DNA of 64,000 nucleotides from Rhizobium croatiense (GTDB lineage: Bacteria; Pseudomonadota; Alphaproteobacteria; Rhizobiales; Rhizobiaceae), in the NCBI RefSeq assembly GCF_019793465.1, contig NZ_JAILYJ010000017.1:93340-157339 (forward strand), in the 5' to 3' direction. A program made the translations under genes and the position numbers. The notes under the pieces are model-generated. The model did not search any database, had not been told where the DNA came from, and saw only the letters and a program-made list of their open reading frames with translations. Positions 41,732-49,648 of this stretch are shown piece after piece. Position 1 is the first letter of the stretch; each line of letters opens with the position of its first letter.

Positions 41732-43393
41732 ATGCCGAAGGCCAATCCACGCCATCCGAAATTTCCGATCCCCGGCGGACCGGAGCTGCGCGCCAAGGGC
41801 TGGCGGCAGGAAGCGCTGCTGCGCCTGCTCGAAAACGTTCTGTCCGTCGGCGAGGATCCTGACAATCTGATCGTCTATGCCGCGCTCGGCAAGGCGGCCC
41901 GCAGCTGGGCGGCGCATAAGGGCATCGTCAAGGCGCTGACCGAGATGGAGGAGGATCAGACGCTGCTGATCCAGTCCGGCAAGCCGATCGGGCTGGTGAA
42001 GACGCACGCCAAGGCGCCGCTCGTCATCATGGCGAACTGCAATATCGTCGGGCAATGGGCAGAGGCCGAGGTATTCTACGAGCTGCAGCGCAAGGGACTG
42101 ATCTGCTGGGGCGGACTGACGGCTGGCGCCTGGCAATATATCGGCAGCCAGGGCGTCATCCAGGGAACCTACGAGATCTTCATGCGCATTGCCGAGCGGC
42201 GCTTCGGCGGCGATCTCGCCGGCCGCTTCGTGCTGACGGCCGGTCTCGGCGGCATGGGCGGGGCGCAGCCGCTCGCCGGCCGCATGGCGGGTGCTGCGAT
42301 CCTCTGCGTCGACATCGATCCGGAGCGCGCCCGCAAGCGCCAGCAGATCGGTTATCTCCAGGAGATCGCGCCCGATCTCGATACCGCCCTTGAGATGATC
42401 GATGCGGCGGTGAAGGACAGGCGGGCGCTCTCCGTCGGCCTCGTCGGCAATGCGGCGGAAGTCTATCCCGAAATCGCAAGGCGCGGCATCGTGCCCGACA
42501 TCGTTACCGACCAGACCTCGGCGCACGATCTGGTCTATGGCTATGTGCCGAAGGGCATGAGCCTCGATCAGGTGAGAGAACTGCGCGACGATGGCCAGGG
42601 GCAGTTGATGGCGGCAAGCCGCGCTTCGATCGTCGAGCATGTGACGGCGATGCTGGATTTCCAGAAACGCGGCTCCGAGGTCTTCGACAACGGCAACCTC
42701 ATCCGCACCCAGGCGAAGGAGGGCGGCGTCAGCAATGCCTTCGACATTCCGATCTTCACCGAAGCCTATCTGAGGCCGCTCTTTGCCCGGGCAATCGGCC
42801 CCTTCCGCTGGATGGCGCTGTCGGGCGAGGAGAGCGATATCGCCCGCATCGACGATCTGCTGCTCGAACTCTTCCCCGACAACAAGATCATCACCAACTG
42901 GATCCGGCTGGCGCGCGAGCACGTTCCCTTCGAGGGGCTGCCGGCCCGCATTGCCTGGCTCGGCCACGGCGAACGCACGATGCTGGCGCGGCGCGTCAAT
43001 GCGCTGGTCGCAGGCGGCGAATTGAAAGGTCCCGTCGCCTTTTCCCGCGACCATCTCGATGCCGGGGCCATGGCGCATCCCAATATCATGACCGAGCGGA
43101 TGAAGGATGGCTCCGACGCGATTGCCGACTGGCCGCTGATCGACGCGATGATGCTCTGCTCGTCGATGGCCGATCTCGTCGTCGTCCATTCCGGCGGCGG
43201 CGGCTATGCCGGCTACATGACGAGCTGCGGCGTCACCGTCATCGCCGACGGCACCGATGCCGCCGACGAGCGGCTCGACCACGCGCTGACCAACGACACC
43301 GCCCTTGGTGTCATGCGTTACGCCGATGCGGGCTACGAGGAGGCGCTGGACGAGGTGACGAAGAAGGACGTGCCCTATATCCGTCTGGATTGA
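41732..43393 (+). CDS. Urocanase homologue; probable thiourocanate hydratase
   Basis: 553 aa, full urocanase length. NAD-binding and fold signatures are clear: LIQSGKPIGLVKTH, LTAGAWQYIGSQGVIQGTYE, VLTAGLGGMGGAQPLAG, FSRDHLDAGAMAHPN and VVVHSGGGGYAG. Two departures from HutU: the segment usually read PLFCRGIGPFRW has Ala352 in place of the cysteine, and the HHGGG loop is HSGGG. In the ergothioneine route this family member hydrates thiourocanate to the thiohydantoin propionate. ATG 41732 follows GAGGAAACCACC. Last gene of the cluster; the assignment depends on its partners. Confidence 0.75.
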   Translation: MPKANPRHPKFPIPGGPELRAKGWRQEALLRLLENVLSVGEDPDNLIVYAALGKAARSWAAHKGIVKALTEMEEDQTLLIQSGKPIGLVKTHAKAPLVIMANCNIVGQWAEAEVFYELQRKGLICWGGLTAGAWQYIGSQGVIQGTYEIFMRIAERRFGGDLAGRFVLTAGLGGMGGAQPLAGRMAGAAILCVDIDPERARKRQQIGYLQEIAPDLDTALEMIDAAVKDRRALSVGLVGNAAEVYPEIARRGIVPDIVTDQTSAHDLVYGYVPKGMSLDQVRELRDDGQGQLMAASRASIVEHVTAMLDFQKRGSEVFDNGNLIRTQAKEGGVSNAFDIPIFTEAYLRPLFARAIGPFRWMALSGEESDIARIDDLLLELFPDNKIITNWIRLAREHVPFEGLPARIAWLGHGERTMLARRVNALVAGGELKGPVAFSRDHLDAGAMAHPNIMTERMKDGSDAIADWPLIDAMMLCSSMADLVVVHSGGGGYAGYMTSCGVTVIADGTDAADERLDHALTNDTALGVMRYADAGYEEALDEVTKKDVPYIRLD

Positions 43394-43424
43394 ACCCGCA
43401 AGCCGGTATTCGGCCTATCGAGCG

Positions 43425-43811
43425 TCAGTCGATCAGATTCGAAACCTCGATGAGATTGCTGTCAGGATCTCGGAAATAAACCGAACGCAACCGTCCGGTG
43501 GCGCCGGTGCGCTCGACCGGGCCCTCTTCGATCACAATGTCCGACGCCCGCAAATGGGCGATGACGTCGGCAAGCGGCGTCTCGGCGATGAAGCAGAGGT
43601 CGCCGGAGCCGGGGATTGGATGTCTGGCCTTGGGTTCGAATTCGTGGCCGGCCCGATGCAGGTTGATCTTCTGGCGGCCGAATTTCAGCGCCTTGCGGCC
43701 CTCCGCGAAAGTTTCGACCGACATGCCGAGGATGCCGGAATAAAAATCGCAGGTAATTGCGATGTCGGCGACAGTCAGCACGAGATGATCGAGACGGTCT
43801 ATGCGGATCAT
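43425..43811 (-). CDS. VOC family protein, downstream of an MFS gene
   Basis: A 128-aa glyoxalase-fold protein: RIDRLDHLVLTVADIAITCDF with the metal His, KINLHRAGHEFEP, and SVYFRDPDSNLIEVSN with the terminal Glu. The His/His/Glu set of metal-dependent VOC proteins (dioxygenase-, glyoxalase- or resistance-type) seems kept. Its ATG overlaps the MFS stop by four bases, so it belongs to the LysR-MFS-VOC transcription unit. Substrate unknown; resistance to a small toxic compound is a reasonable guess. Confidence 0.82.
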   Translation of the reverse strand: MIRIDRLDHLVLTVADIAITCDFYSGILGMSVETFAEGRKALKFGRQKINLHRAGHEFEPKARHPIPGSGDLCFIAETPLADVIAHLRASDIVIEEGPVERTGATGRLRSVYFRDPDSNLIEVSNLID

Positions 43812-45073
43812 GTTTTTTCCCTTGCAAGACGCTGCGCGACACAGGCGGAGATAAAGGCGAGCGTCAGCAGGACAAGGGTGAAGGCGACGACGGCGGCCCA
43901 GCCGTTGATTGCGAAGAACCAGCCACCCGCCGAGCCCATGAGGCTGGAGCCGACGTAATAGGCCAGCATATAGAGCGATGAGGCATGGCCCTTGGTGCCA
44001 TGCGCCAGCCTGCCGACGAGGCCGCTGGCGATGGAATGGCTCAAGAAGAAGCCGGCCGTCAGCACGATAATGCCGAGGATCATCGATGGCAGCGCGGCGG
44101 TGAGTGTCAACGCGGTGCCGGCGGCGGTCAGCGCGAGGCCGAAGAGCAGCACAGAGAAGTGCCCGATCCGATCTCCGATGAGGCCACCGATCGAGGCGCC
44201 GCCGATGCCAAAGAGATAAACGGTGAAGATCAGGCCGAGTTCGGTCTGGTTGAGGCCATAGGGCGGAGCCACGAGACGGAAGCCGGCGTAATTGTAGATG
44301 GTCACGAAGGAGCCCATCGCCAGGAAGGCAATGGCGAAGATGAAGGGCAGCACCGGATTGGCGAGGTGGCCGAGCCAGGCCTTGGCGTGAAAGCGCGGAT
44401 CGAAGCCCGGCCGGCGGACGAAATTCCGCGATGGCGGCAGCAGGGCGATGAAGCCGAGCGCCGCGGCAAGGCCGATGGCGCCGATCAGAAAGAGCGCCGG
44501 CCGCCAGCTGTGATATTCGGCGAAGATGCCGGTCAGCACGCGGCCGGACATGCCGCCGAAGGCCGTGCCGCCGACATAGAGTCCCATGGTGGCGCCAAGG
44601 CCGCGCGGATCGATTTCCTCGGCGAGATAGGCCATGGCGACGGCAGGCACGCCGCCGAGAACCAGCCCCTGCAGGGCGCGGATGACGAGCAGCAGCTGCC
44701 AGTTCGGCGCAAAGGCGGTGGCGATCGTCAGCAATGCCGCGCCGAGCAGCGATATCGACATCAGGCTGCGGCGGCCGAGGCCCTCCGAGACAGCGGCGGC
44801 GCAGACGATGGCGAGGGCTAGGAAGCCGGTAGAGAGCGACAGCGACAGCGAGCTTTCGGCCGGACTGACGGAGAATTCCTGCGAAAAGATCGGCAGCAGC
44901 GGCTGCACGCAATAAAGCAGCGAGAAGGTGGAAAAGCCGGAGAGGAAAAGGGCCATGCTGGCGCGGCGATAGGCGGCGGTGCCGCGCGTCAGGTAGTGCC
45001 TTTCCCCCTGGAACGCGGTCTTCACGGGATGAGGTGACGGCATATCTTCATCCGGACGAACCTTCGAATTCAT
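43808..45073 (-). CDS. MFS transporter, YnfM-like drug/metabolite efflux family
   Basis: 421 aa with twelve hydrophobic segments. The loop between helices 2 and 3 reads SEGLGRRSLM (the GxxxDRxGRR-like motif), and helix 4 has IRALQGLVLGGVPAVAMAYL, as in YnfM/CynX-type exporters. The N-terminal 35 residues are hydrophilic. It overlaps the LysR gene upstream by four bases and the VOC gene downstream by four bases, a tight three-gene unit. Probably exports a compound sensed by the LysR protein. Confidence 0.85.
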   Translation of the reverse strand: MNSKVRPDEDMPSPHPVKTAFQGERHYLTRGTAAYRRASMALFLSGFSTFSLLYCVQPLLPIFSQEFSVSPAESSLSLSLSTGFLALAIVCAAAVSEGLGRRSLMSISLLGAALLTIATAFAPNWQLLLVIRALQGLVLGGVPAVAMAYLAEEIDPRGLGATMGLYVGGTAFGGMSGRVLTGIFAEYHSWRPALFLIGAIGLAAALGFIALLPPSRNFVRRPGFDPRFHAKAWLGHLANPVLPFIFAIAFLAMGSFVTIYNYAGFRLVAPPYGLNQTELGLIFTVYLFGIGGASIGGLIGDRIGHFSVLLFGLALTAAGTALTLTAALPSMILGIIVLTAGFFLSHSIASGLVGRLAHGTKGHASSLYMLAYYVGSSLMGSAGGWFFAINGWAAVVAFTLVLLTLAFISACVAQRLAREKT

Positions 45074-45981
45074 GGATTATCCGCAATATCCCAATAGGGC
45101 GGATCGCCAAAACTCTTCTTCAGATGATCGGCGATCGCGCGCAGCTTGGCCGAGGGGTTCCGGCCGGCGGGATGGGCCATGTAGATGAATTCGGCCTCCG
45201 GCCTGTGACCGACATCGATTTCGGCAAGCAGTCCCTCGCGGATGGCCGGGCCGGCAATGAAGGTGGGCAACAGCGCAATGCCGAGGCCGGCAATCGCGGC
45301 ATCGCGGAGCATATCGCCGTTGTTGATGCCGAGCGCCGGTTTTGCGCGGACGAGGATCGCACCCTCCGGCGTCTGGAAGCGCCAGTCGGCGACACCGCGA
45401 TTGGTGTAGAAGATACCGCGATGGCTGTTCAAGTCGGCGAGCGAGGTCGGCATTCCCTGGCGGGCGAGATAATCCGGTGAGGCGCAGAGAAGGCGGCGGC
45501 TCGGCGCAAGCTTCCAGGCGACCAGCCGGCTGTCGGTGAGCGGGCCGTTGCGGATGATGGCGTCATAGCCGTCCGAGGCCGCGTCGACACGGCGGTCGTC
45601 GATATCGAGCGTCAGGTGGATATCGCGATGTTCGGCGAGAAAGGGATAGAGCGCCGGACCGAGATGAATGCGGCCGAAGGTGACGGGTGCAGCAATGCGG
45701 ATCGGCCCGGACAGCGTGCCGCGCCGCTCAGCCATGTCGGCGGCCGCCTCCTCGATCTCGCGCACGATGCGCCCGGCCCGTTCCAGGAAGACCGCACCGT
45801 CCTCGGTCAGAGTGAGTTTGCGGGTCGTACGGTGCAGCAGCGTGCCGCCAAGCGCCTTTTCCAGTTCTGCCAGCCTTTCGCTGACGACGGATTTTGAGAG
45901 CCGCAGCCGCCGGGCCGCCTCGCTGACCGAGCCGGCCTCGACAACGGCAACGAAAGCGGCAATGCCTTCGACCCTGATCAT
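45070..45981 (-). CDS. LysR-family transcriptional regulator
   Basis: 303 aa: N-terminal winged helix (AFVAVVEAGSVSEAARRLRL with SKSVVSERLAELEKALG) and a C-terminal substrate-binding domain (PIRIAAPVTFGRIHLGPALY). It leads the LysR-MFS-VOC unit and is divergent from an SDR gene 123 bases away; such layouts usually mean it controls the divergent gene and itself. A 12-bp palindrome GAATTCGAATTC lies at 45996-46007 just upstream of its start. Confidence 0.88.
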   Translation of the reverse strand: MIRVEGIAAFVAVVEAGSVSEAARRLRLSKSVVSERLAELEKALGGTLLHRTTRKLTLTEDGAVFLERAGRIVREIEEAAADMAERRGTLSGPIRIAAPVTFGRIHLGPALYPFLAEHRDIHLTLDIDDRRVDAASDGYDAIIRNGPLTDSRLVAWKLAPSRRLLCASPDYLARQGMPTSLADLNSHRGIFYTNRGVADWRFQTPEGAILVRAKPALGINNGDMLRDAAIAGLGIALLPTFIAGPAIREGLLAEIDVGHRPEAEFIYMAHPAGRNPSAKLRAIADHLKKSFGDPPYWDIADNP

Positions 45982-45995
45982 TGTTCGCTCTTTCC

Positions 45996-46007
45996 GAATT
46001 CGAATTC
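45996..46007. promoter_or_regulatory. Perfect 12-bp palindrome in the LysR/SDR divergent region
   Basis: GAATTCGAATTC, centred 20 bases upstream of the LysR start. Divergent placement makes it a candidate operator for that LysR protein, though it does not show the textbook T-N11-A spacing clearly. Confidence 0.35.
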
Positions 46008-46104
46008 CCCGAGCTGGAGACTAATCCGAACGAAAAGAAAATGCCATCTTCCATTCAACGGAAGGGACGGCAGGCCGTCTCGCTTCAACATAGGAGATGG
46101 AACC

Positions 46105-46869
46105 ATGAACCGCTTGAACAACAAGGTCGCAATCGTCACCGGCGCAAGCTCCGGCATCGGCCGCGTCACGGCAAAGCTCTTTGCCGCCGAAGGCGCCAAG
46201 GTCGTCGTCGGCGCCCGCCGCGAGCGCGAACTCGACAGCTTGGTGGCGGAGATCAAGGCCGAGGGCGGTGATGCCGTGGCCGTGGCCGGCGACGTCCGGT
46301 CGGAAGACTATCACAAGGCGTTGGTCGCGGCCGCCGTGACCAATTACGGCAAGCTCGACATCGCTTTCAACAATGCCGGCATCATCGGCGAGGCGGGTCC
46401 GAGCACCGGTGTCTCGGAAGCAGGTTTCAGCGAAGCGCTGGCGGTCAATCTCACCGCATCCTTCCTCGCCGCCAAACACCAGATCGGCGCGATGGCGGAA
46501 AATGACGGCGGCTCGGTGATCTTCACCTCGACCTTCGTCGGCTACAGCTTCGCCTTTCCCGGCGTTGCCGCCTATGCCGCCAGCAAATCCGGCTTGATCG
46601 GCCTGACGCAGGCGCTCGCCGCCGAATTCGGACAGCAGGGCGTGCGCGTCAATGCCGTGCTGCCGGGCGCCGTCGATACCGATATGTACCGCGACATGAA
46701 CGATACGGCGGACAAGCAGGCTGCCGTCACCAATATGCATGCCCTGAAGCGTGTCGCGACGCCTGAAGAAGTCGCCCGCTCGGTTCTCTACCTCGCCTCC
46801 GACGATGCCAGCTTCGTCACCGGCACGGCGTCGCTGGTCGACGGCGGCATTTCGATCACCCGCAGCTGA
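46105..46869 (+). CDS. Short-chain dehydrogenase/reductase
   Basis: 254-aa classical SDR. NAD(P) motif VTGASSGIGRVTAK (TGxxxGxG), NNAGIIGEAG, and catalytic YAASK after the Ser of FTSTFVGYS; the C terminus ends with DGGISITRS. The Arg pair after beta-2 (VGARRERELD) suggests NADPH preference. GGAGATGG precedes ATG 46105. Its divergent LysR neighbour probably regulates it; the substrate is not predictable. Confidence 0.9.
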   Translation: MNRLNNKVAIVTGASSGIGRVTAKLFAAEGAKVVVGARRERELDSLVAEIKAEGGDAVAVAGDVRSEDYHKALVAAAVTNYGKLDIAFNNAGIIGEAGPSTGVSEAGFSEALAVNLTASFLAAKHQIGAMAENDGGSVIFTSTFVGYSFAFPGVAAYAASKSGLIGLTQALAAEFGQQGVRVNAVLPGAVDTDMYRDMNDTADKQAAVTNMHALKRVATPEEVARSVLYLASDDASFVTGTASLVDGGISITRS

Positions 46870-46994
46870 GACGGCGCGGCATGATATTGGCCGGCGGGCT
46901 GGGGATCCCGCTCCAGCCCGTTCGCGCGATTGCATGTTCTGCGCCAAAGGCTTAGGGTCGAAGCCGGGCAAAAAAAGGCGACGGGTAGAAAGCC

Positions 46995-48203
46995 ATGGCT
47001 CTCAGCGGCAAACGCATCCTCATCATCATTTCCGGCGGCATCGCCGCCTATAAGAGCCTGGATCTGATCCGCCGGCTGCGTGAGCGCGGTGCGAGCGTTT
47101 GTCCCATCATGACCAAAGCGGCGCAGGAATTCGTCACGCCGCTTGCCGTCGGTGCCCTGGCCGCGGATCATGTCTTCACCGATCTGTTTTCACGGCAGGA
47201 CGAACAGGATGTCGGCCATATCAGGCTGGCGCGCGATTGCGATCTCGTGCTGATTGCGCCCGCCAGCGCCGATCTGATGGCGAAGATGGCGAACGGGCTT
47301 GCTGACGATCTCGCCTCTACGGTGCTCCTGGCAACGGCGAGGCCGGTGCTTGCGGCTCCGGCGATGAACCCGAGAATGTGGGCACATCCGGCCACCCGGC
47401 GCAATGCGGCAAGGCTTAGGGAAGATGGTGTCCGCTTTGTCGGGCCGATGGCCGGCGAGATGGCGGAAAGCCACGAGGCGGGGCTCGGCCGGATGGCGGA
47501 GCCGCTTGACATCGTCGCTGCCGCCGAAACCATGCTCGACGAGGGGGAAAAGCCGCTGAAGGGCCGCAAGGCGATCGTCACATCAGGACCGACGCATGAG
47601 CCGATCGACCCGGTGCGCTACATCGCCAACCGCTCCTCCGGCCGGCAGGGCCATGCGGTCGCCGCAGCGCTTGCCAAGCTCGGCGCCGAGGTGACGCTCG
47701 TCTCCGGGCCGGTGACGATCGCCGACCCCGTCGGCGTCAACACCATTCATGTCGAGCGGGCGGAGGAAATGCGCGATGCCGTGCTGGCGGCGCTGCCGGC
47801 CGATATTGCCGTCATGGTCGCGGCGGTGGCGGACTGGCGCGTCGCCTCGGCCGCCGACCAGAAACTGAAGAAACATCCGGGCGAATCCATTCCGACGCTG
47901 GCCCTGACCGAGAATCCCGACATCCTCAAAACCGTCGGCCATCACACGATGCGGCCGAAACTGGTGATCGGCTTTGCCGCCGAGACCCAGGACGTGGAAG
48001 GCAATGCGAGGGCGAAGCTCGAGCGCAAGGGCGCCGACCTGATCGTCGCCAATGACGTTTCTCCCGCGACCGGCATCATGGGCGGCAGCCGCAACAGCGT
48101 TAAACTCATTCGCCACGACAGTGTCGAACAATGGCCCGACCTGACCAAGGAAGAGGTCGCCAAACGGCTGGCGGCGCTGATCGCCGAGCGATTCCGCGCA
48201 TAG
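46995..48203 (+). CDS. coaBC: Bifunctional phosphopantothenoylcysteine decarboxylase/synthase
   Basis: 402 aa, two steps of coenzyme A synthesis. N-terminal flavin decarboxylase CoaC: ISGGIAAYKSLDLIRRL, PASADLMAKMANGLADD and APAMNPRMWAHPATRRN; C-terminal CTP-using synthetase CoaB: IVTSGPTHEPIDPVRYIANR, NRSSGRQGHA and the late FAAETQDVEGNARAKLERKG. In related genomes it follows ubiB and precedes dut; here it is separated from both by about 11 and 10 kb. Confidence 0.95.
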   Translation: MALSGKRILIIISGGIAAYKSLDLIRRLRERGASVCPIMTKAAQEFVTPLAVGALAADHVFTDLFSRQDEQDVGHIRLARDCDLVLIAPASADLMAKMANGLADDLASTVLLATARPVLAAPAMNPRMWAHPATRRNAARLREDGVRFVGPMAGEMAESHEAGLGRMAEPLDIVAAAETMLDEGEKPLKGRKAIVTSGPTHEPIDPVRYIANRSSGRQGHAVAAALAKLGAEVTLVSGPVTIADPVGVNTIHVERAEEMRDAVLAALPADIAVMVAAVADWRVASAADQKLKKHPGESIPTLALTENPDILKTVGHHTMRPKLVIGFAAETQDVEGNARAKLERKGADLIVANDVSPATGIMGGSRNSVKLIRHDSVEQWPDLTKEEVAKRLAALIAERFRA

Positions 48204-48310
48204 TTAGAGCATGTCTCGCAAAAGTGTGCAGCGGTTTTGCGATAAAGACATGCGTGAAAACAAAGACCTAAAGCGTGAAAAGCGAATCTGAAAGATCGCG
48301 ACACGCTTTA
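48204..48310 (-). repeat. Dispersed intergenic repeat, family A, copy in reverse
   Basis: TTAGAGCATGTCTCGCAAAA at the left, TGAAAGATCGCGACACGCTT at the right; it is the reverse complement of the element at 15327-15437 with scattered changes. It begins directly after the coaBC stop codon, a position where its palindromic ends could also stop transcription. Confidence 0.72.
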
Positions 48311-48337
48311 GGAAATCGCTTCGATTTTCGACGAGGA

Positions 48338-49150
48338 TTAGGCGGAGGCAGCCAAAGGCTGCAGCTTGGCGACACGCCGATTTTCCGGCCGGAAATCCGC
48401 GACGTCGATGCCGTTTTTGCCGACGGTGACGGCGCTGCCATCGGGAATTTCCGCCCAGGCGTCGACATCGTCGTTCAACGGCTCGGAGACGAGGCAATAG
48501 CCGGCGCCGACCGGCGAGGCATAGAGCGTCGGCGCCTTGCGATCGGTGGCATAGCGGATCGCATAGAGCGTATTGCCGTCGGAGAAGGCGGCGGTAAAGC
48601 GCAGCAGGATCGAGCCGATGGTGTGCTCGGCCAGGTCTTCGACGAAACCGACCATCGCCGCCATCGCGGCGATCGGCGCCTCCCGCAGGCCGAACTGCAG
48701 CGCCAGCAGGAACATCAGCTCGGAATCGGTCGTACCGCTGCGGACATTAAACAGTTCGTCGTCGAGCATCGCCTCCATCGGTCGGCGCAGGCGCTCGAAG
48801 CCTGAAATCTGACCATTATGCATGAAGGACCAGGTATCGTGGGTAAAAGGGTGGCAGTTGTCGCGGCGCGTGCCGCCACCCGTGGCGGCGCGGACATGGG
48901 CGAGGAAGAGCGGCGAACGGATCTGCCGCGCCAGGCTCTTCAGATTGCAGTCCGACCATGCCGGCAGGATATCGCGGTAGCGGCCGGGCTCGGGCCTGTC
49001 GCCATACCAGGCGATGCCGAAGCCATCTCCATTGGTCGCCGTCTTGGCGCGGGTGGCGCAATGGGACTGCTCGATCAGCGAATGGGCGGGCGAGGATACC
49101 AGCTCCTCGAGATAGAGAGGGTCTCCGCGATAGGCTGCCCAGCGACACAT
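48338..49150 (-). CDS. Class II glutamine amidotransferase (YafJ-like)
   Basis: 270 aa beginning MCRWAAYRG: Cys2 is the N-terminal nucleophile after Met removal. NGDGFGIAWYG, LAHVRAATGGGTRRDNCHPF and FMHNGQI are the glutaminase-domain signatures, as in GATase_4/YafJ proteins. It has no synthase domain, so it probably hydrolyses a gamma-glutamyl amide or partners another protein. EgtC of ergothioneine synthesis is of the same superfamily, but nothing else here supports a biosynthetic role. Convergent with coaBC across a repeat. Confidence 0.85.
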   Translation of the reverse strand: MCRWAAYRGDPLYLEELVSSPAHSLIEQSHCATRAKTATNGDGFGIAWYGDRPEPGRYRDILPAWSDCNLKSLARQIRSPLFLAHVRAATGGGTRRDNCHPFTHDTWSFMHNGQISGFERLRRPMEAMLDDELFNVRSGTTDSELMFLLALQFGLREAPIAAMAAMVGFVEDLAEHTIGSILLRFTAAFSDGNTLYAIRYATDRKAPTLYASPVGAGYCLVSEPLNDDVDAWAEIPDGSAVTVGKNGIDVADFRPENRRVAKLQPLAASA

Positions 49151-49420
49151 GGCTTTTGCTCCGGGACCCGCCGCCGCTTCGGCGGGAATGCTGAAATTGT
49201 CGAACGTGAAGGCTAATAACAGCTTAACGCGCGGCGGGTTTGCAAGCGCAAGATGACGGTTTCGTGGCGCCCGGCGCCTTCAAATTCAGCAAAGCTCTGT
49301 GTTTTTTTGTGAACGGTCAGATCCGCAGAGGCCGGGCATAGACGGGGATTTCTGCTTGCATCTCGAAAGAATCGTCCTACCTTGGGTCTATCAGCAACAG
49401 AACGAAAGGAAGGTGATCCA

Positions 49421-49492
49421 ATGTCTAGTGAGATTTCGGACCTCGTAACGGGCATGGAAGAGGTGATGAAAGCGAGGCAGCCCTCGCTCTAA
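49421..49492 (+). CDS. Possible 23-aa peptide with its own terminator
   Basis: A 24-codon ORF (MSSEISDLVTGMEEVMKARQ plus PSL) starts eight bases after a strong AAAGGAAGG ribosome site, in an otherwise gene-free 490-base gap. A good terminator lies 60 bases after its stop. The layout of short transcript, strong ribosome site and terminator suggests either an expressed small protein or a small RNA with leader peptide. I recognise no homologue. Confidence 0.4.
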   Translation: MSSEISDLVTGMEEVMKARQPSL

Positions 49493-49552
49493 AACCCGCC
49501 TTCCTGGGGCTGCTTTGACAGTCCAGGCCAGTTCGAGGCCAAACTCATGGAA

Positions 49553-49576
49553 AGGGTCGCTGAGGCGGCCCTTTTT
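49553..49576 (+). terminator. Intrinsic terminator after the 23-aa ORF
   Basis: AGGGTCGC (49553-49560), loop TGAG, GCGGCCCT (49565-49572; one G-U pair) followed by TTTTATT. It closes a transcription unit that starts upstream of 49421 and isolates it from the GntR-family gene. Confidence 0.8.
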
Positions 49577-49617
49577 ATTGCCCGGATTTTGCTTTGACGA
49601 GAAGAAGAAAGTCCATT

Positions 49618-49648
49618 ATTCATAAAGTCACCCGATGACTTTATGAAT
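49618..49648. promoter_or_regulatory. Perfect 13-bp inverted repeat over the gntR start codon
   Basis: ATTCATAAAGTCA (49618-49630), CCCGA, TGACTTTATGAAT (49636-49648). The right arm contains the ATG at 49643. As DNA it is a likely autorepressor operator (GntR proteins bind GT-N(x)-AC palindromes); as RNA the stem would bury the start codon. Confidence 0.65.

Noticed and set aside
35737..43393. Histidine utilisation (hutH/hutU) or pyrimidine/hydantoin utilisation cluster
   Set aside because: The HutH homologue lacks the MIO triad, the HutU homologue lacks the usual cysteine, hutI/hutG are absent, and neither route explains DUF917 together with hydantoinase and carbamoylase.
48338..49150. EgtC-like amidotransferase of ergothioneine synthesis
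   Set aside because: Only the general class II glutaminase fold is shared; the sequence is closer to YafJ-type proteins and no egtB or egtD is present nearby.
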